From: Polynucleobacter aenigmaticus
GTDB lineage: Bacteria > Pseudomonadota > Gammaproteobacteria > Burkholderiales > Burkholderiaceae
Direction of reading: 5' to 3'
Assembly: GCF_002206635.1 (NCBI RefSeq)
Contig: NZ_NGUO01000008.1
Location: 62,001 to 126,000, forward strand
DNA length: 64,000 nt
Below are positions 25,451 through 34,612 of the stretch, piece by piece; the first letter of the stretch is position 1; each line of letters begins with the position of its first letter. The notes under the pieces are model-generated. The model had not been told where the DNA came from, did not search any database, and saw only the letters and a list, made by a program, of their open reading frames with translations. The position numbers and the translations under genes are program-made.

Positions 25451-26457
25451 TCACGGTCATTGACCGAACCACAATCTGAACAAGTCCATTCTCTTATTCC
25501 AAGTCCTGCTCTACCTTTCGGACTACTGACGGCTATAGAGCCACAGCACGAACAAGTCTGGGTTGTAAAAGCCTCATCAATCACCTCATAGACTACGCCA
25601 GCGTGATCGCTTTTATATTCCAACATGGTTTTGAGTGATGACCAACCCGCATCGAGCGTGGATTTAGCCATCTTGGTTTTGATGAGTTTGCTACTGGATA
25701 CATTTCCAACAAATATTGCCCCATAGTGCTGCGTCAGCATGGTCGAGAACTTGTGGAGCTCGTCTTTACGACGATTCTTGATCTTGGCATGAAGCGCTTT
25801 AACTAAGGACTTCTTATTGGCTCTTTGTGCCATGCCCAGTGATTGCTCTAGCTTTCGGTAATGACGCCCAACAAGACGCTGGCCGTCACTGGTTACGGCG
25901 CATTCTTTGAGCCCGAGATCAATCCCGATGGACTGAGTAGCGGTATTGGGCTTCTTCTCTACTTTGACCGTGGTGTTGAAATACCAGTGTCCACGGGAGT
26001 CTTCCGAGAAGGTACCAGAACCCAGTTCATAATCCGCTAGGCCGTAACTGTCCCAAATATTGAACTTGTAGCCAGCATAGCGAATTTGTCCTCCGCGATA
26101 ACTAATGCAGTCATGACGAAAGGGTATCCAGCCAAGCGATCTTCGTGATCCATTGCTTTTGCGCCAGGATAATTTGACCTTTTTGAATTGTTTTCGCCTG
26201 GTGGCTAGTTCATGACCAATCATTTGGACGGTGGCGCTATTAAGCAATAAACCTTCTTTGCAGGCGCCAGCAGTATATTTTTGCAAATCATAGCCACTCA
26301 TGAACTTTCCCGTTCTTTGCGTATGACGCAAAGAGAGTTCATTGCAAAAGTTCCAAACAAAGTTCGTCTCACGCGCAAGGGTATTCAACACTTTGGCATG
26401 CTTATCTTTGATGCGAAGGCGCAGCGTTCTAGTAACGATCGGAGTACTCCCTGACAT
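25354..26457 (-). CDS. tnpB: TnpB RNA-guided nuclease (IS605 OrfB family)
   Basis: A 367-residue TnpB, the small ancestor-type of Cas12 that cuts DNA guided by an RNA from the element end. An N-terminal helix-turn-helix and wedge region (1-170) is followed by the RuvC nuclease: Asp180 in GIDLGLKECAV, a zinc ribbon (C302/C305, C326/C329) and DRDLNAARNIL (Asp334/336). The position where canonical TnpB has the second catalytic Glu reads FVGNVSSSKL (residues 249-258) and lacks Glu; Glu295 in VIDEAFTTQ is a likely substitute. The frame is intact. The element orientation is opposite to the flagellar genes. Confidence 0.93.
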   Translation of the reverse strand: MSGSTPIVTRTLRLRIKDKHAKVLNTLARETNFVWNFCNELSLRHTQRTGKFMSGYDLQKYTAGACKEGLLLNSATVQMIGHELATRRKQFKKVKLSWRKSNGSRRSLGWIPFRHDCISYRGGQIRYAGYKFNIWDSYGLADYELGSGTFSEDSRGHWYFNTTVKVEKKPNTATQSIGIDLGLKECAVTSDGQRLVGRHYRKLEQSLGMAQRANKKSLVKALHAKIKNRRKDELHKFSTMLTQHYGAIFVGNVSSSKLIKTKMAKSTLDAGWSSLKTMLEYKSDHAGVVYEVIDEAFTTQTCSCCGSIAVSSPKGRAGLGIREWTCSDCGSVNDRDLNAARNILARGHSRLALGIPFPFAVISCFST

Positions 26458-26563
26458 ACTGTAATTATATACAGTAGTAAGCAGTAGGCAATTTTATTTT
26501 TGGTAAGCAAATCGAAAATTCATCACCCGCCAGAACGCGGGGGATTTCTTTTTGGAATTTTTG

Positions 26564-26944
26564 TTAAACCTGCATATTCATAATGTCGTGATAGGCCGAA
26601 ACTAACTTATTTCTTACTTGCACGGTAGCTTGAAATGAGATGCTAGCCTTTTGTCCGGCAATCATGACATCGGAGAGGCCCACGCTATCGTCACCTAAAG
26701 CAAAACTTTTGCCCATTTCCTCGGCTTTGGATTGAGAGGAGTTAACTGAGTCTAGCGAAGACCTCAGTGCCGCAGCAAAGTCCACAGTAGGGGCGGACTT
26801 ACTCTTTTGGGTTTTAGTGATTAAGTCATGATCGCCAATTTTGCTGATGGCTTGACTTGGTATTGCAGGGCGATCGGCCGCAGCAGCTTTTAGTTGAGTA
26901 AGCATGGACTGGATACGACCAGAATCAATAGCCCCAATATTCAT
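26564..26944 (-). CDS. fliE: Flagellar hook-basal body protein FliE
   Basis: FliE joins the MS ring to the proximal rod and is the first rod-type export substrate. The 126-residue protein has the conserved C-terminal half (FAAALRSSLDSVNSSQ, then GQKASISFQATVQVRNKLVSAYHDIMNMQV, cut here at the turn) typical of FliE. Length is slightly longer than E. coli FliE because of the N-terminal part. AGAGGAAG precedes the start. It is divergent from fliF with a 231-bp shared regulatory region. Downstream lies the insertion element. Confidence 0.95.
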   Translation of the reverse strand: MNIGAIDSGRIQSMLTQLKAAAADRPAIPSQAISKIGDHDLITKTQKSKSAPTVDFAAALRSSLDSVNSSQSKAEEMGKSFALGDDSVGLSDVMIAGQKASISFQATVQVRNKLVSAYHDIMNMQV

Positions 26945-27175
26945 GATGTTCTTCCTCTGCCTTTGAAATCTCTATAAAAGGTAATGTAACAGCAGCAAAT
27001 GGATTGGGATGAGGTAATAAGAAGGAAAAAAAGGGCTTATTCCTGCAATTGAAACAAGTTGGCCCTACTGATAATTACGTCAAATAATCTAATTACTTAA
27101 GGGTCGGTCAAATTTATTTATGTGGATAAACCGCTCATATTGTTTTAAATCAGACTCTTTGTATATGGTGCCGAC
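26945..27175. promoter_or_regulatory. Divergent fliE / fliF control region
   Basis: A 231-bp AT-rich stretch that must hold promoters for both fliE and the fliF operon. No sigma-54 or sigma-28 consensus was found on either strand, so early flagellar control by FlhDC and sigma-70, as known in other betaproteobacteria, is likelier. No clear operator was seen. Confidence 0.45.
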
Positions 27176-28789
27176 ATGTTAGATCTAATAAAAGGCATCA
27201 ATAGCAAAATTCTTCTGGGTATCGGTAGTGCCGCAGTAATAGCTGTCATGGCAGCATTTTGGATGTGGTCCCAAGAGCCAAAGTACCGCGTAGTCTTTTC
27301 AAACTTTAGCGATAAAGACGGGGGCGCTATTGTCGCCGTATTGGAGCAGATGAATGTACCTTATAAAGTTGCTGATGGGGGTGGCGCCATTATGATTCCC
27401 TCTGACCAAGTTCACCAAGCGCGCCTCAAATTAGCATCAATGGGCCTTCCTAAGGGCGGCAATGTTGGCTTTGAGCTCTTAGAAAATCAAAAGTTTGGCG
27501 TATCTCAGTTTGTTGAGCAGGTAAATTTTCAGCGTGCGCTAGAAGGGGAGATTGAAAAAAGTATACAAGCCATCTCAGTAGTTGAGAATGCGCGCGTTCA
27601 TCTGGCCATTCCCAAATCAACTGTATTTGTAAGGGACATGCAAAAGGCTACAGCATCAGTATTAATCAAATTACAACCTGGGCGCTCTATGGATCCGCGT
27701 CAAGTCAGTGCCGTGGTGCACTTGGTATCGAGCAGCGTTCCCAATCTGGATATTTCCAATGTAAATGTCGTTGATCAGAATGGCAACTTACTATCGGACC
27801 CAAGCAAAAAAGGCGATGCGGAAATGCTTGATCCTAGTCGTCTTAAATACATTGAAGAGATGCAAAAGGGGATTGTTGCGCGAGTCGAGGCAATCATTGC
27901 GCCGATTGTGGGTGAGAAAAATGTCCATGCTGAGGCGAATGCAGAAATTGACTTTTCACGCAGTGAGCAAGCTGATGAAATATTTAAACCCAACCAAAAT
28001 CCTGAAACTGCTGTCATTCGCAGCCTACAAAAAAATGAGTCAATTGTTTCTGGTGCGGGTTCTGCCGGTTCTGGGGCTGCATCTGGCGTCCCTGGCGCTT
28101 TAAGCAATCAACCTCCAGCAAATGCGACCGCTCCACTTAGTACGGACCCAAAGGCTACTGCTAGCGCAGAAGCAGCCGGAAACTCTCAAAAGCACACTAC
28201 TACCAATTTTGAAGTGGATAAGACCGTGCGCTTCTCCCAAAAATCGATGGGCGGAATTAAGCGCCTATCAGTAGCGGTGGTAGTGAATCATAAGGACGAG
28301 GTAGACAAGGATGGGAAGGTGACATCGCGTCCGCTGAACGAGGATGAAAAAAAACAAATTAACGAGTTGGCTAAACAGGCAATGGGCTACAGCGAAGAGC
28401 GTGGAGATTCGCTTAGCGTAGTGAACTCCCGTTTCTCCCCCGTGAAAACGGAAGAGGTTCCTGACTTACCGATCTGGAAAAATCCCGCCTATATTGAAAT
28501 GGCTAAAGATGCTGCTAAGTTGCTCTTGGGTATTGCAGCAATGTTCTTGCTGTATAAAAAAGCACTCAGTCCAATGATCACCAAGCTTTTGACTCATGAA
28601 CCCAAGGCGCGGACTTTGACCCAGAGTCTAGGAAGTGCAAATGATGACCCAAGCAACTACCAGGCGGGCTCAGCACAATTATCGGGACAAGGGTATCAGC
28701 AAGACTTGCAAAATGCCAAGTTACTGGCAAAAGACAATCCCAAAATGGTTGCTAACGTAGTGACATCATGGGTGAGTGGTAATGGCTGA
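27176..28789 (+). CDS. fliF: Flagellar MS-ring protein FliF
   Basis: FliF builds the inner-membrane MS ring that mounts rotor and export gate. The 537-residue protein has two membrane helices (about 14-32 and 445-463) flanking a large periplasmic region. The YscJ-like ring motif (LAIPKSTVFVRDMQKATASV) starts near residue 142. The cytoplasmic C-terminus (LAKDNPKMVANVVTSWV) is the FliG-binding tail. Length is normal. It heads the fliFGHIJK run; its end overlaps fliG by 8 bp. Confidence 0.97.
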   Translation: MLDLIKGINSKILLGIGSAAVIAVMAAFWMWSQEPKYRVVFSNFSDKDGGAIVAVLEQMNVPYKVADGGGAIMIPSDQVHQARLKLASMGLPKGGNVGFELLENQKFGVSQFVEQVNFQRALEGEIEKSIQAISVVENARVHLAIPKSTVFVRDMQKATASVLIKLQPGRSMDPRQVSAVVHLVSSSVPNLDISNVNVVDQNGNLLSDPSKKGDAEMLDPSRLKYIEEMQKGIVARVEAIIAPIVGEKNVHAEANAEIDFSRSEQADEIFKPNQNPETAVIRSLQKNESIVSGAGSAGSGAASGVPGALSNQPPANATAPLSTDPKATASAEAAGNSQKHTTTNFEVDKTVRFSQKSMGGIKRLSVAVVVNHKDEVDKDGKVTSRPLNEDEKKQINELAKQAMGYSEERGDSLSVVNSRFSPVKTEEVPDLPIWKNPAYIEMAKDAAKLLLGIAAMFLLYKKALSPMITKLLTHEPKARTLTQSLGSANDDPSNYQAGSAQLSGQGYQQDLQNAKLLAKDNPKMVANVVTSWVSGNG

Positions 28790-29780
28790 AGAGGGGATTA
28801 TGCGGGCCGCGATTTTGATGCTAGCGTTGGGTGAAGACGAGGCTTCTGAGGTAATGAAGCATCTTGGCCAGCGAGAGGTACAAAAACTCGGCGCTGCCAT
28901 GGCTACACTGAAAAGTGTAGAGCATGCACAGGTTCAAGAGGCCTTAGGTGAATTTAGGTCGGCTACCAGCGAGACTTCGACATTTGGACAAGACTCTGAT
29001 GAGTTTATTCGGTCGGTATTAACTAAAGCCTTGGGCGATGATATTGCTTCGGGCTTATTAAATCGCATTTTACAAAGTAGGGATGCGAGCGGCATTGAGA
29101 GTTTGAAATGGATAGATGCCCAAACAGTAGCAGATTTAATTCGCAACGAGCACCCGCAGATCATTGCAACAATTTTGGTGCATCTTGAGCCCGATCAGGC
29201 TTCTGAAATTCTTGGCTTCTTTACCGATCGTCTACGTCAGGACGCTATGCTGCGGATTGCCACTTTAGATGGGGTAAAGCCGACAGCACTCAAAGAATTA
29301 AATGACGTACTCACGAAATTGCTTTCGGGTAATGAAAGTCTCAATAAGAAACAAATTGGGGGTATACGTGCCGCTGCCGAGATCATGAATTTTATGGGCG
29401 GCGGTAACGAAGTGACGGTGATGGACGGATTAAAAGAGTACGACAGTGAGATGGCTCAAAAAATATTGGATGAGATGTTCATCTTTGACGACATTATTAA
29501 TATTGACGATAAAGGGATTCAGGTCCTGTTGCGCGAAGTGTCTTCAGAGATATTAATTGTCGCCCTTAAGGGGTCAACAGAAGAACTCCGTGAGAAGATA
29601 TTCAAGAATATGTCTACACGTGCAGCTGAGATGATGAAAGAAGATTTAGAAACCAAGGGCCCCGTTAAGCTTTCGGAAGTTGAGACTCAGCAAAAGGCAA
29701 TCTTGCAGATTGTACGTAAGTTAGCTGAGGAAGATCAGATTATGCTGGGTGGAAAAGGTGGGGATGACCAGTATGTCTAG
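28782..29780 (+). CDS. fliG: Flagellar motor switch protein FliG
   Basis: FliG is the rotor component that contacts MotA and generates torque. The protein of about 332 residues shows the N-terminal FliF-binding helices, the EHPQIIATILVHLEPDQA middle-domain motif near residues 127-144 and a C-terminal domain with the charged torque helix (DDIINIDDKGIQVLLREV). The ATG at 28782 is chosen because it is followed by the MAEEGIMRAAILMLALGE start typical of the family; it overlaps fliF (ATGGCTGA). Confidence 0.97.
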   Translation: MAEEGIMRAAILMLALGEDEASEVMKHLGQREVQKLGAAMATLKSVEHAQVQEALGEFRSATSETSTFGQDSDEFIRSVLTKALGDDIASGLLNRILQSRDASGIESLKWIDAQTVADLIRNEHPQIIATILVHLEPDQASEILGFFTDRLRQDAMLRIATLDGVKPTALKELNDVLTKLLSGNESLNKKQIGGIRAAAEIMNFMGGGNEVTVMDGLKEYDSEMAQKILDEMFIFDDIINIDDKGIQVLLREVSSEILIVALKGSTEELREKIFKNMSTRAAEMMKEDLETKGPVKLSEVETQQKAILQIVRKLAEEDQIMLGGKGGDDQYV

Positions 29781-30438
29781 TGGTGCAACGCCCAAAGAGC
29801 AGCAGCGCGCTGCCGGACAATCAATTTTTGCTGACCTCAATCCCAAGCGCACTTCCAGTTCTGATGGCCAAAAAAAACCGGCTCCAGACCCCATATTTTC
29901 TCCTGAAAAAGTTAAGGTTATATTGGAGAAATCGTATCGCGACGGCTATGAACGCGGCATGAAAGAGGGCTATGCTAACGGTATGGATTTAGCCAGGCAA
30001 AGTGTGACTAATGATAAAAAATCTTTGCTTGAAATGACGTCGCACTTTAGTGGCGCATTGGGCCTTAAGGCAGAGCAAATATCTGAAGAGGTTCTTAGTT
30101 TATCGCTCGATATTGCCAAGGCCATGCTAAGGGCCCAGTTAAAAGTAAAGCCAGAGGCCATTCTGTCGCTTATTCAAGAGGTGCTTAGCAAAACACCGAT
30201 TGTTGCAAAGCCTTTGCAGCTGTTTTTACATCCGCACGATGCGACTATTATCCGCACGCATATGCAAGAGGACTTAGCCCAGAGTGGCTGGGTTGTGTTT
30301 GATGACATCAAAATCGAACGCGGGGGCTGCCGAGTTGAAACATCAGCCAATACTATTGATGCTAGCAACAAAAACCGTTGGCAATATATTTGTCATGCCC
30401 TCGGCACCCAAAATGATTGGCTTGAAAGTATCTCATGA
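29764..30438 (+). CDS. fliH: Flagellar assembly protein FliH
   Basis: FliH is the stator-like regulator of the export ATPase FliI. The protein of about 224 residues has the glycine-zipper-like segment typical of FliH ([20 protein letters not shown]) and a C-terminal V-ATPase-E-like domain ([15 protein letters not shown], then [15 protein letters not shown]). Start is uncertain: ATG 29764 or 29773, both overlapping the end of fliG, with AAGGTGGGG just upstream. It ends in an ATGA overlap with fliI. Confidence 0.94.
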   Translation: MTSMSSGATPKEQQRAAGQSIFADLNPKRTSSSDGQKKPAPDPIFSPEKVKVILEKSYRDGYERGMKEGYANGMDLARQSVTNDKKSLLEMTSHFSGALGLKAEQISEEVLSLSLDIAKAMLRAQLKVKPEAILSLIQEVLSKTPIVAKPLQLFLHPHDATIIRTHMQEDLAQSGWVVFDDIKIERGGCRVETSANTIDASNKNRWQYICHALGTQNDWLESIS

Positions 30439-31907
30439 GCGCAATTGATAGCTTATTGCCTATCGAGGGAACTGATGGGCTGATGAGCGAGTATTCCGAG
30501 CCATCTCACGAGAGCTTCTGGAAATACTTTTTAACTAATTGCAAAGACGTCTTGGGCTCTGTTGACGCGTTTGAGATTGCTGGGCGGGTAACCAAAGTGA
30601 CAGGTTTGGTGATTGAGGTATCTGGCCTATTTTTACCCATTGGCAGTGTGTGTTCCATTCCGATGCAAGATGGGCGTCAACTTGAGGCAGAGGTAGTGGG
30701 GTTTGATGATGGACGCTTATTTTTAATGCCCCAAAGTGGTATTGAGGGGATCGGACCTAAAACACAAGTATTCGTTAAGTCAATCTCTGGGGCCATGAAT
30801 TTGCATCAAGAAAAAAAGTCTAGTTCTAAACCTGCGGCAGGTGGTATCAGTCAATTACCAGTGGGCATTGCTTTACTAGGTCGAGTCCTTGATGCCGCTG
30901 GAGCCCCTTTGGATGGACTTGGTCCTATAGGCACCAGTGAGTATGCCCCTTTAAACTCAAGTCCACTTAATCCCCTCAATCGTGCACCGATTGAGAAAAT
31001 ATTAGATGTGGGTGTACGCGCTATTAATAGTATGTTGACCGTGGGTCGAGGTCAGCGCATGGGATTATTTGCCGGATCAGGTGTTGGTAAAAGTGTATTA
31101 CTGGGCATGATGGCGCGCTATACCGATGCCGATGTTATTGTGGTCGGGCTTATCGGCGAGCGTGGTCGTGAGGTAAAAGAATTTATTGAAAATATTCTTG
31201 GTAAAGAAGGTTTGGCGCGATCAGTAGTGATAGCCGCTCCAGCTGATGCTTCTCCGCTGATGCGCTTACAGGGCGCCAACTATACCTCTGCCATCGCTGA
31301 ATATTTCCGAGATCAGGGTAAACATGTTTTGCTCATCATGGATTCGCTCACACGTTTTGCCATGGCGCAACGTGAGATTGGTTTAGCAGTGGGTGAACCC
31401 CCTGCTACAAAAGGATATCCACCTTCAGTATTTGCAAAACTCCCGGTCCTGGTAGAGCGTGCCGGTAATAGTGAGGAGGGCGGCGGTTCTATTACCGCCT
31501 TTTATACCGTGTTAACGGAAGGGGATGATCAACAAGATCCGATTGCGGATGCTGCTCGCGCTATTTTAGATGGCCATATTGTGCTTAATAGATCATTAGC
31601 TGAGGCTGGCCATTATCCTGCGATTGATATTGAGCAGTCCATTAGCCGTGTTATGCATAGCATTGTTGGTGTAAAACATCAGCAATTAGCGCGTAAATTA
31701 AAGCAACTCAATTCTCGCTTTAGTCGAAGCAGAGATTTAATCAATGTAGGTGCATATATTTCTGGCACTGACTTGGTGTTAGATGAGGCAATCCGTAAAA
31801 ATGCTGCTATTGATATGTTCTTACAGCAAGATTTTCATGAGAAGTCTAGCGTTCAAGAGAGCTTAGAGGAGCTTGCTGTCATCATGAGCGAGGGGGTTAC
31901 CACATGA
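30435..31907 (+). CDS. fliI: Flagellum-specific export ATPase FliI
   Basis: FliI is the hexameric ATPase of flagellar type III export, related to F1-beta. The 490-residue protein has Walker [16 protein letters not shown] at about residues 209-223, Walker B in [16 protein letters not shown], and the [14 protein letters not shown] motif of the family. A rather long N-terminal region precedes the ATPase core. It overlaps fliH and fliJ by ATGA at both ends. Confidence 0.97.
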   Translation: MSAIDSLLPIEGTDGLMSEYSEPSHESFWKYFLTNCKDVLGSVDAFEIAGRVTKVTGLVIEVSGLFLPIGSVCSIPMQDGRQLEAEVVGFDDGRLFLMPQSGIEGIGPKTQVFVKSISGAMNLHQEKKSSSKPAAGGISQLPVGIALLGRVLDAAGAPLDGLGPIGTSEYAPLNSSPLNPLNRAPIEKILDVGVRAINSMLTVGRGQRMGLFAGSGVGKSVLLGMMARYTDADVIVVGLIGERGREVKEFIENILGKEGLARSVVIAAPADASPLMRLQGANYTSAIAEYFRDQGKHVLLIMDSLTRFAMAQREIGLAVGEPPATKGYPPSVFAKLPVLVERAGNSEEGGGSITAFYTVLTEGDDQQDPIADAARAILDGHIVLNRSLAEAGHYPAIDIEQSISRVMHSIVGVKHQQLARKLKQLNSRFSRSRDLINVGAYISGTDLVLDEAIRKNAAIDMFLQQDFHEKSSVQESLEELAVIMSEGVTT

Positions 31908-32350
31908 GCCGCAACTTAACTAGCATGACAACCTTATTGGAGCTAGCAGAACGCGAGTTAACTGAAGCTGGCGAACGCTTAGCTAAAACCAATCAGCTCA
32001 TTACAGAAGCAAAAGCCCAGCGGGAACAGCTTGGCACCTACCGAGATGAGTACGTCACGCGTAATCAATTGATTCTGACATCCGGCATGGAGGTGATGGA
32101 CCTGTTAAATTACCGGGCTTTTCTAAAAAATCTTGATCGGGCTATTATCGGTCAAGAACAGATAGTAGAGGGCTATAGCAATCTGGCTAAAAACCATCTT
32201 GCATTATGGCAGGCCAGTCAAAGCAAAAAACGCTCGTATGAAGTTCTGATTGAGCGTGAGAAACTAAAAATGCACCATCAGGAGCTCAAAAGAGAGCAAA
32301 AGATGATGGATGAATTTTCCAGCAATCAAAAACGTTTTTTCCCTACTTAA
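31904..32350 (+). CDS. fliJ: Flagellar export protein FliJ
   Basis: FliJ is the coiled-coil stalk of the export ATPase, like the gamma subunit of F1. The 148-residue protein is almost wholly charged helix without Pro/Gly breaks, as expected, and lies between fliI and fliK in the usual order with an ATGA overlap. Sequence conservation in FliJ is weak, so position and composition carry the call. Confidence 0.9.
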   Translation: MSRNLTSMTTLLELAERELTEAGERLAKTNQLITEAKAQREQLGTYRDEYVTRNQLILTSGMEVMDLLNYRAFLKNLDRAIIGQEQIVEGYSNLAKNHLALWQASQSKKRSYEVLIEREKLKMHHQELKREQKMMDEFSSNQKRFFPT

Positions 32351-32364
32351 GCGGGTGAGCAATC

Positions 32365-33594
32365 ATGTTAAATATGGCAACAGTTTCAATTAAGCCGATC
32401 AAGGAGGATAGGGATTTAATCGGCCCCAATCAGACCCCTCGAAATCTGGATAGATCACATTTTTCAACGTTTGGCCGTCTACTTTTAAAAAAAATGAGCG
32501 ACACAAATGAAGCTACGGCGGATCAGAAGCTGGCTACTCACGTTAATGCAATAAGAGCGAGGCCCAATGAGGAGAAGTTGGACGATGAGGAATCCAAAAA
32601 CACTTTAGCGATAGTTGATGAGGCCAATCTGGATCCAGCGGCACGCCAGTTATTCAATGCATCTGAGGGCATTACACCTACTGCGCAAGAGACTGCTACG
32701 CTTGATCCCAATGGGAAGTACGACCCGATCACTCAAGCTTTACTGGCATCATTGACTCAGGGCTTAAATATAGATCAAATCCCAGTGGCCAATTCCTTAT
32801 CCCCAGTTCATGCGGCATCGAAGGTGGCCGGAATGCTCAATACATCCATTCAGTTTGCCCCTGATGAGGTGATGCATGATGTTGCTGGCTCTCAGGAGTT
32901 ACCCGTAAACAACATGGCGATGCCACTGCCTACTTCATCTGCCGCTAATAACTTCACCCTGAATGTAAAAGGCAGCTTGCAAACCGATATGGATATGGGT
33001 GCACAAGGCAGCGCAGCGATCTCGGTAGACATGAATGTCTCAGCGCAGGCTTTACAAGTAGCATCAGCCTTGGCAGAACTGCAACCCAAGTTATTTACTA
33101 TGGGCGATATACAAGCGCAAGCTAGTACTGTGCTAGCTCATGAGGCAATCAACGCCCCCTTAGGGTCTAGTGCCTGGCCTAAGGAGGTCGGTCAGAAAAT
33201 CGTGTGGATGCTGGGTGGGGCGGAGCAGTCTGCCACTCTAACCCTAAACCCCCCTGATTTAGGTCCGCTTCAGGTGATTATTCAGGTGAATAATGACATG
33301 GTAAACACGGCCTTTATATCTAATAATTCTGACGTACGCCAAGCCCTCCAGGACGGCCTTGAGCATCTACGTCAATCTATGTCGCAATCCGGAATGACTT
33401 TGGGGCAGATTCATGTAAGCTCAGGAAATGCACAAGGTCAAAATGCATCTGAACAAAAGCCCACTTCAGGTGGTAGGGCTGATTTAGGCACGGCTTCTGA
33501 CTTAGGCATTCAGTTGATTGGGGATAAATCAGCATCTGTTTCGATGCAAAGACAAATCCGAATCTCAGATGGCCTGGTCAATACATTTGCATAG
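32365..33594 (+). CDS. fliK: Flagellar hook-length control protein FliK
   Basis: FliK measures hook length and triggers the switch in export specificity. The 409-residue protein has a low-complexity N-terminal ruler (about 1-265) and the conserved C-terminal domain (about 275-360: LTLNPPDLGPLQVIIQVNND, then VRQALQDGLEHLRQSM and GMTLGQIHVSSG). It lies in the usual place after fliJ. A second fliK-like gene lies at 24.1 kb; this one has the classic form. Confidence 0.94.
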   Translation: MLNMATVSIKPIKEDRDLIGPNQTPRNLDRSHFSTFGRLLLKKMSDTNEATADQKLATHVNAIRARPNEEKLDDEESKNTLAIVDEANLDPAARQLFNASEGITPTAQETATLDPNGKYDPITQALLASLTQGLNIDQIPVANSLSPVHAASKVAGMLNTSIQFAPDEVMHDVAGSQELPVNNMAMPLPTSSAANNFTLNVKGSLQTDMDMGAQGSAAISVDMNVSAQALQVASALAELQPKLFTMGDIQAQASTVLAHEAINAPLGSSAWPKEVGQKIVWMLGGAEQSATLTLNPPDLGPLQVIIQVNNDMVNTAFISNNSDVRQALQDGLEHLRQSMSQSGMTLGQIHVSSGNAQGQNASEQKPTSGGRADLGTASDLGIQLIGDKSASVSMQRQIRISDGLVNTFA

Positions 33595-33608
33595 GGATCT
33601 AGTAGCTT

Positions 33609-33944
33609 ATGTACCAACTCATCTACGTTAGTTCAGCAGTGATGAATTTTGCTAGACCAGAATTTATGGAGTTGGCACTTCATACTGGTGCTAGAAATGT
33701 AAAGTTTGGTATTACGGGCATGCTCGTATTTAAAGACGGATCGTTCATGCAAGTGCTTGAGGGTAATGAAGAAATTATAAAAACACTCTATGCGAAGATT
33801 GAAGTAGACCCAAGGCATACTCTCGTCAGTGTGATTCATGAAGGCGAAATTAGTATGCGCGAGTATGGTAGCTGGGCAATGACCTACTTTAATCACGATA
33901 CAGAGCAATACGATCACATTGCCTACCCCACTCAGGTTTTATAA
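33609..33944 (+). CDS. BLUF blue-light photoreceptor protein
   Basis: A 111-residue single-domain BLUF protein that binds FAD and senses blue light. All key residues are present at typical spacing: Tyr6 (IYVSSA), Asn30 (GARNVKFGITGML), Gln48 (FMQVLEG), Trp89 and Met91 (SWAM). The spacing matches that of short cyanobacterial BLUF proteins such as PixD, two residues offset. There is no output domain, so it must act through a partner protein. It lies 14 bp after fliK and 141 bp before fliL on the same strand, inside the flagellar operon, which suggests light control of motility. Confidence 0.95.
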   Translation: MYQLIYVSSAVMNFARPEFMELALHTGARNVKFGITGMLVFKDGSFMQVLEGNEEIIKTLYAKIEVDPRHTLVSVIHEGEISMREYGSWAMTYFNHDTEQYDHIAYPTQVL

Positions 33945-34085
33945 GGCCGAACCTAGAATTGCATAGTTAATTATTTTGCACGCCATCTAAGCCTGTATTA
34001 AGGGTAAATTCCCCCGTCTTTTCTTCGTTTTTGCGGCACCGTTTGCAACCCATAATCACTCTGTAAATCAATATTGGGTATTACT

Positions 34086-34595
34086 ATGGCGCAAGCACCA
34101 GCGGTAGCAACGGCAGAATCGGTAGAAGTCCCACCCAAATCAAGCAAGAAAATCTTGTTCATCATTATTGCTGTTGTGGTGCTGGCAATTGGTGGTGGCG
34201 CTGCTTATTACTTTTTGGGTGGTAAGCATGCTGAGGAGGCTGATCAGGCCGTGGCAAAAGAAAAAGAGGCAAAACCAGAGGTGTATTTGCCGATGGAGGT
34301 TTTTACAGTTAATTTACATTCAGACGTAGATATGCAGCAACAATTTTTGCAAGTTTCAATGACCTTGCAAATGCCTACCGACAAAGACGTTGAAAAAATT
34401 AAAGAGCGCATGCCAGAAGTGAGAAATCGCATTTTGTATGTACTTTCGACTAAAAAAGCATCTGAAATTAATACCGTAGAGGGTAAAGATCGATTGGTAA
34501 AGGAAATTATCGATCAAATTAATCTACCCTTTTACGGTAGCGAAAAATCGCAAGCCGTCACTACACTTTTCTTTACTTCATTCATTATTCAGTGA
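34086..34595 (+). CDS. fliL: Flagellar basal-body-associated protein FliL
   Basis: FliL is a single-pass inner-membrane protein that surrounds or supports the stators. The 169-residue protein has a membrane helix at about residues 20-42 (ILFIIIAVVVLAIGGGAAYY) and a periplasmic stomatin-like domain. The ATG at 34086 is preferred over the TTG four codons earlier. It is followed by fliM after 17 bp. Confidence 0.92.
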   Translation: MAQAPAVATAESVEVPPKSSKKILFIIIAVVVLAIGGGAAYYFLGGKHAEEADQAVAKEKEAKPEVYLPMEVFTVNLHSDVDMQQQFLQVSMTLQMPTDKDVEKIKERMPEVRNRILYVLSTKKASEINTVEGKDRLVKEIIDQINLPFYGSEKSQAVTTLFFTSFIIQ

Positions 34596-34612
34596 GCTCA
34601 GAATAGATAATC

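Larger units (their letters stand above)
25299..26553 (-). mobile_element. IS200/IS605-superfamily element carrying tnpB only (IS1341-like)
   Basis: A tnpB gene flanked by subterminal hairpins and with no tnpA, so it depends on a TnpA elsewhere. At the 3' side of tnpB the hairpin is AAGACC-CTGAA-GGTCTT (25327-25343); at the 5' side it is CCCGC-CAGAAC-GCGGG (26526-26541). Neither end shows terminal inverted repeats or a target duplication, as expected. Exact ends are estimates. It sits between flhB2-like and fliE, interrupting the former's 3' end. Confidence 0.8.

Noticed and set aside
34032-34052. Possible sigma-54 promoter before fliL (GCGGCACCGTTTGCAA)
   Set aside because: The GG and GC elements are 10 bases apart instead of 12, and the leading T of TGGCAC is missing, so sigma-54 could not use it.
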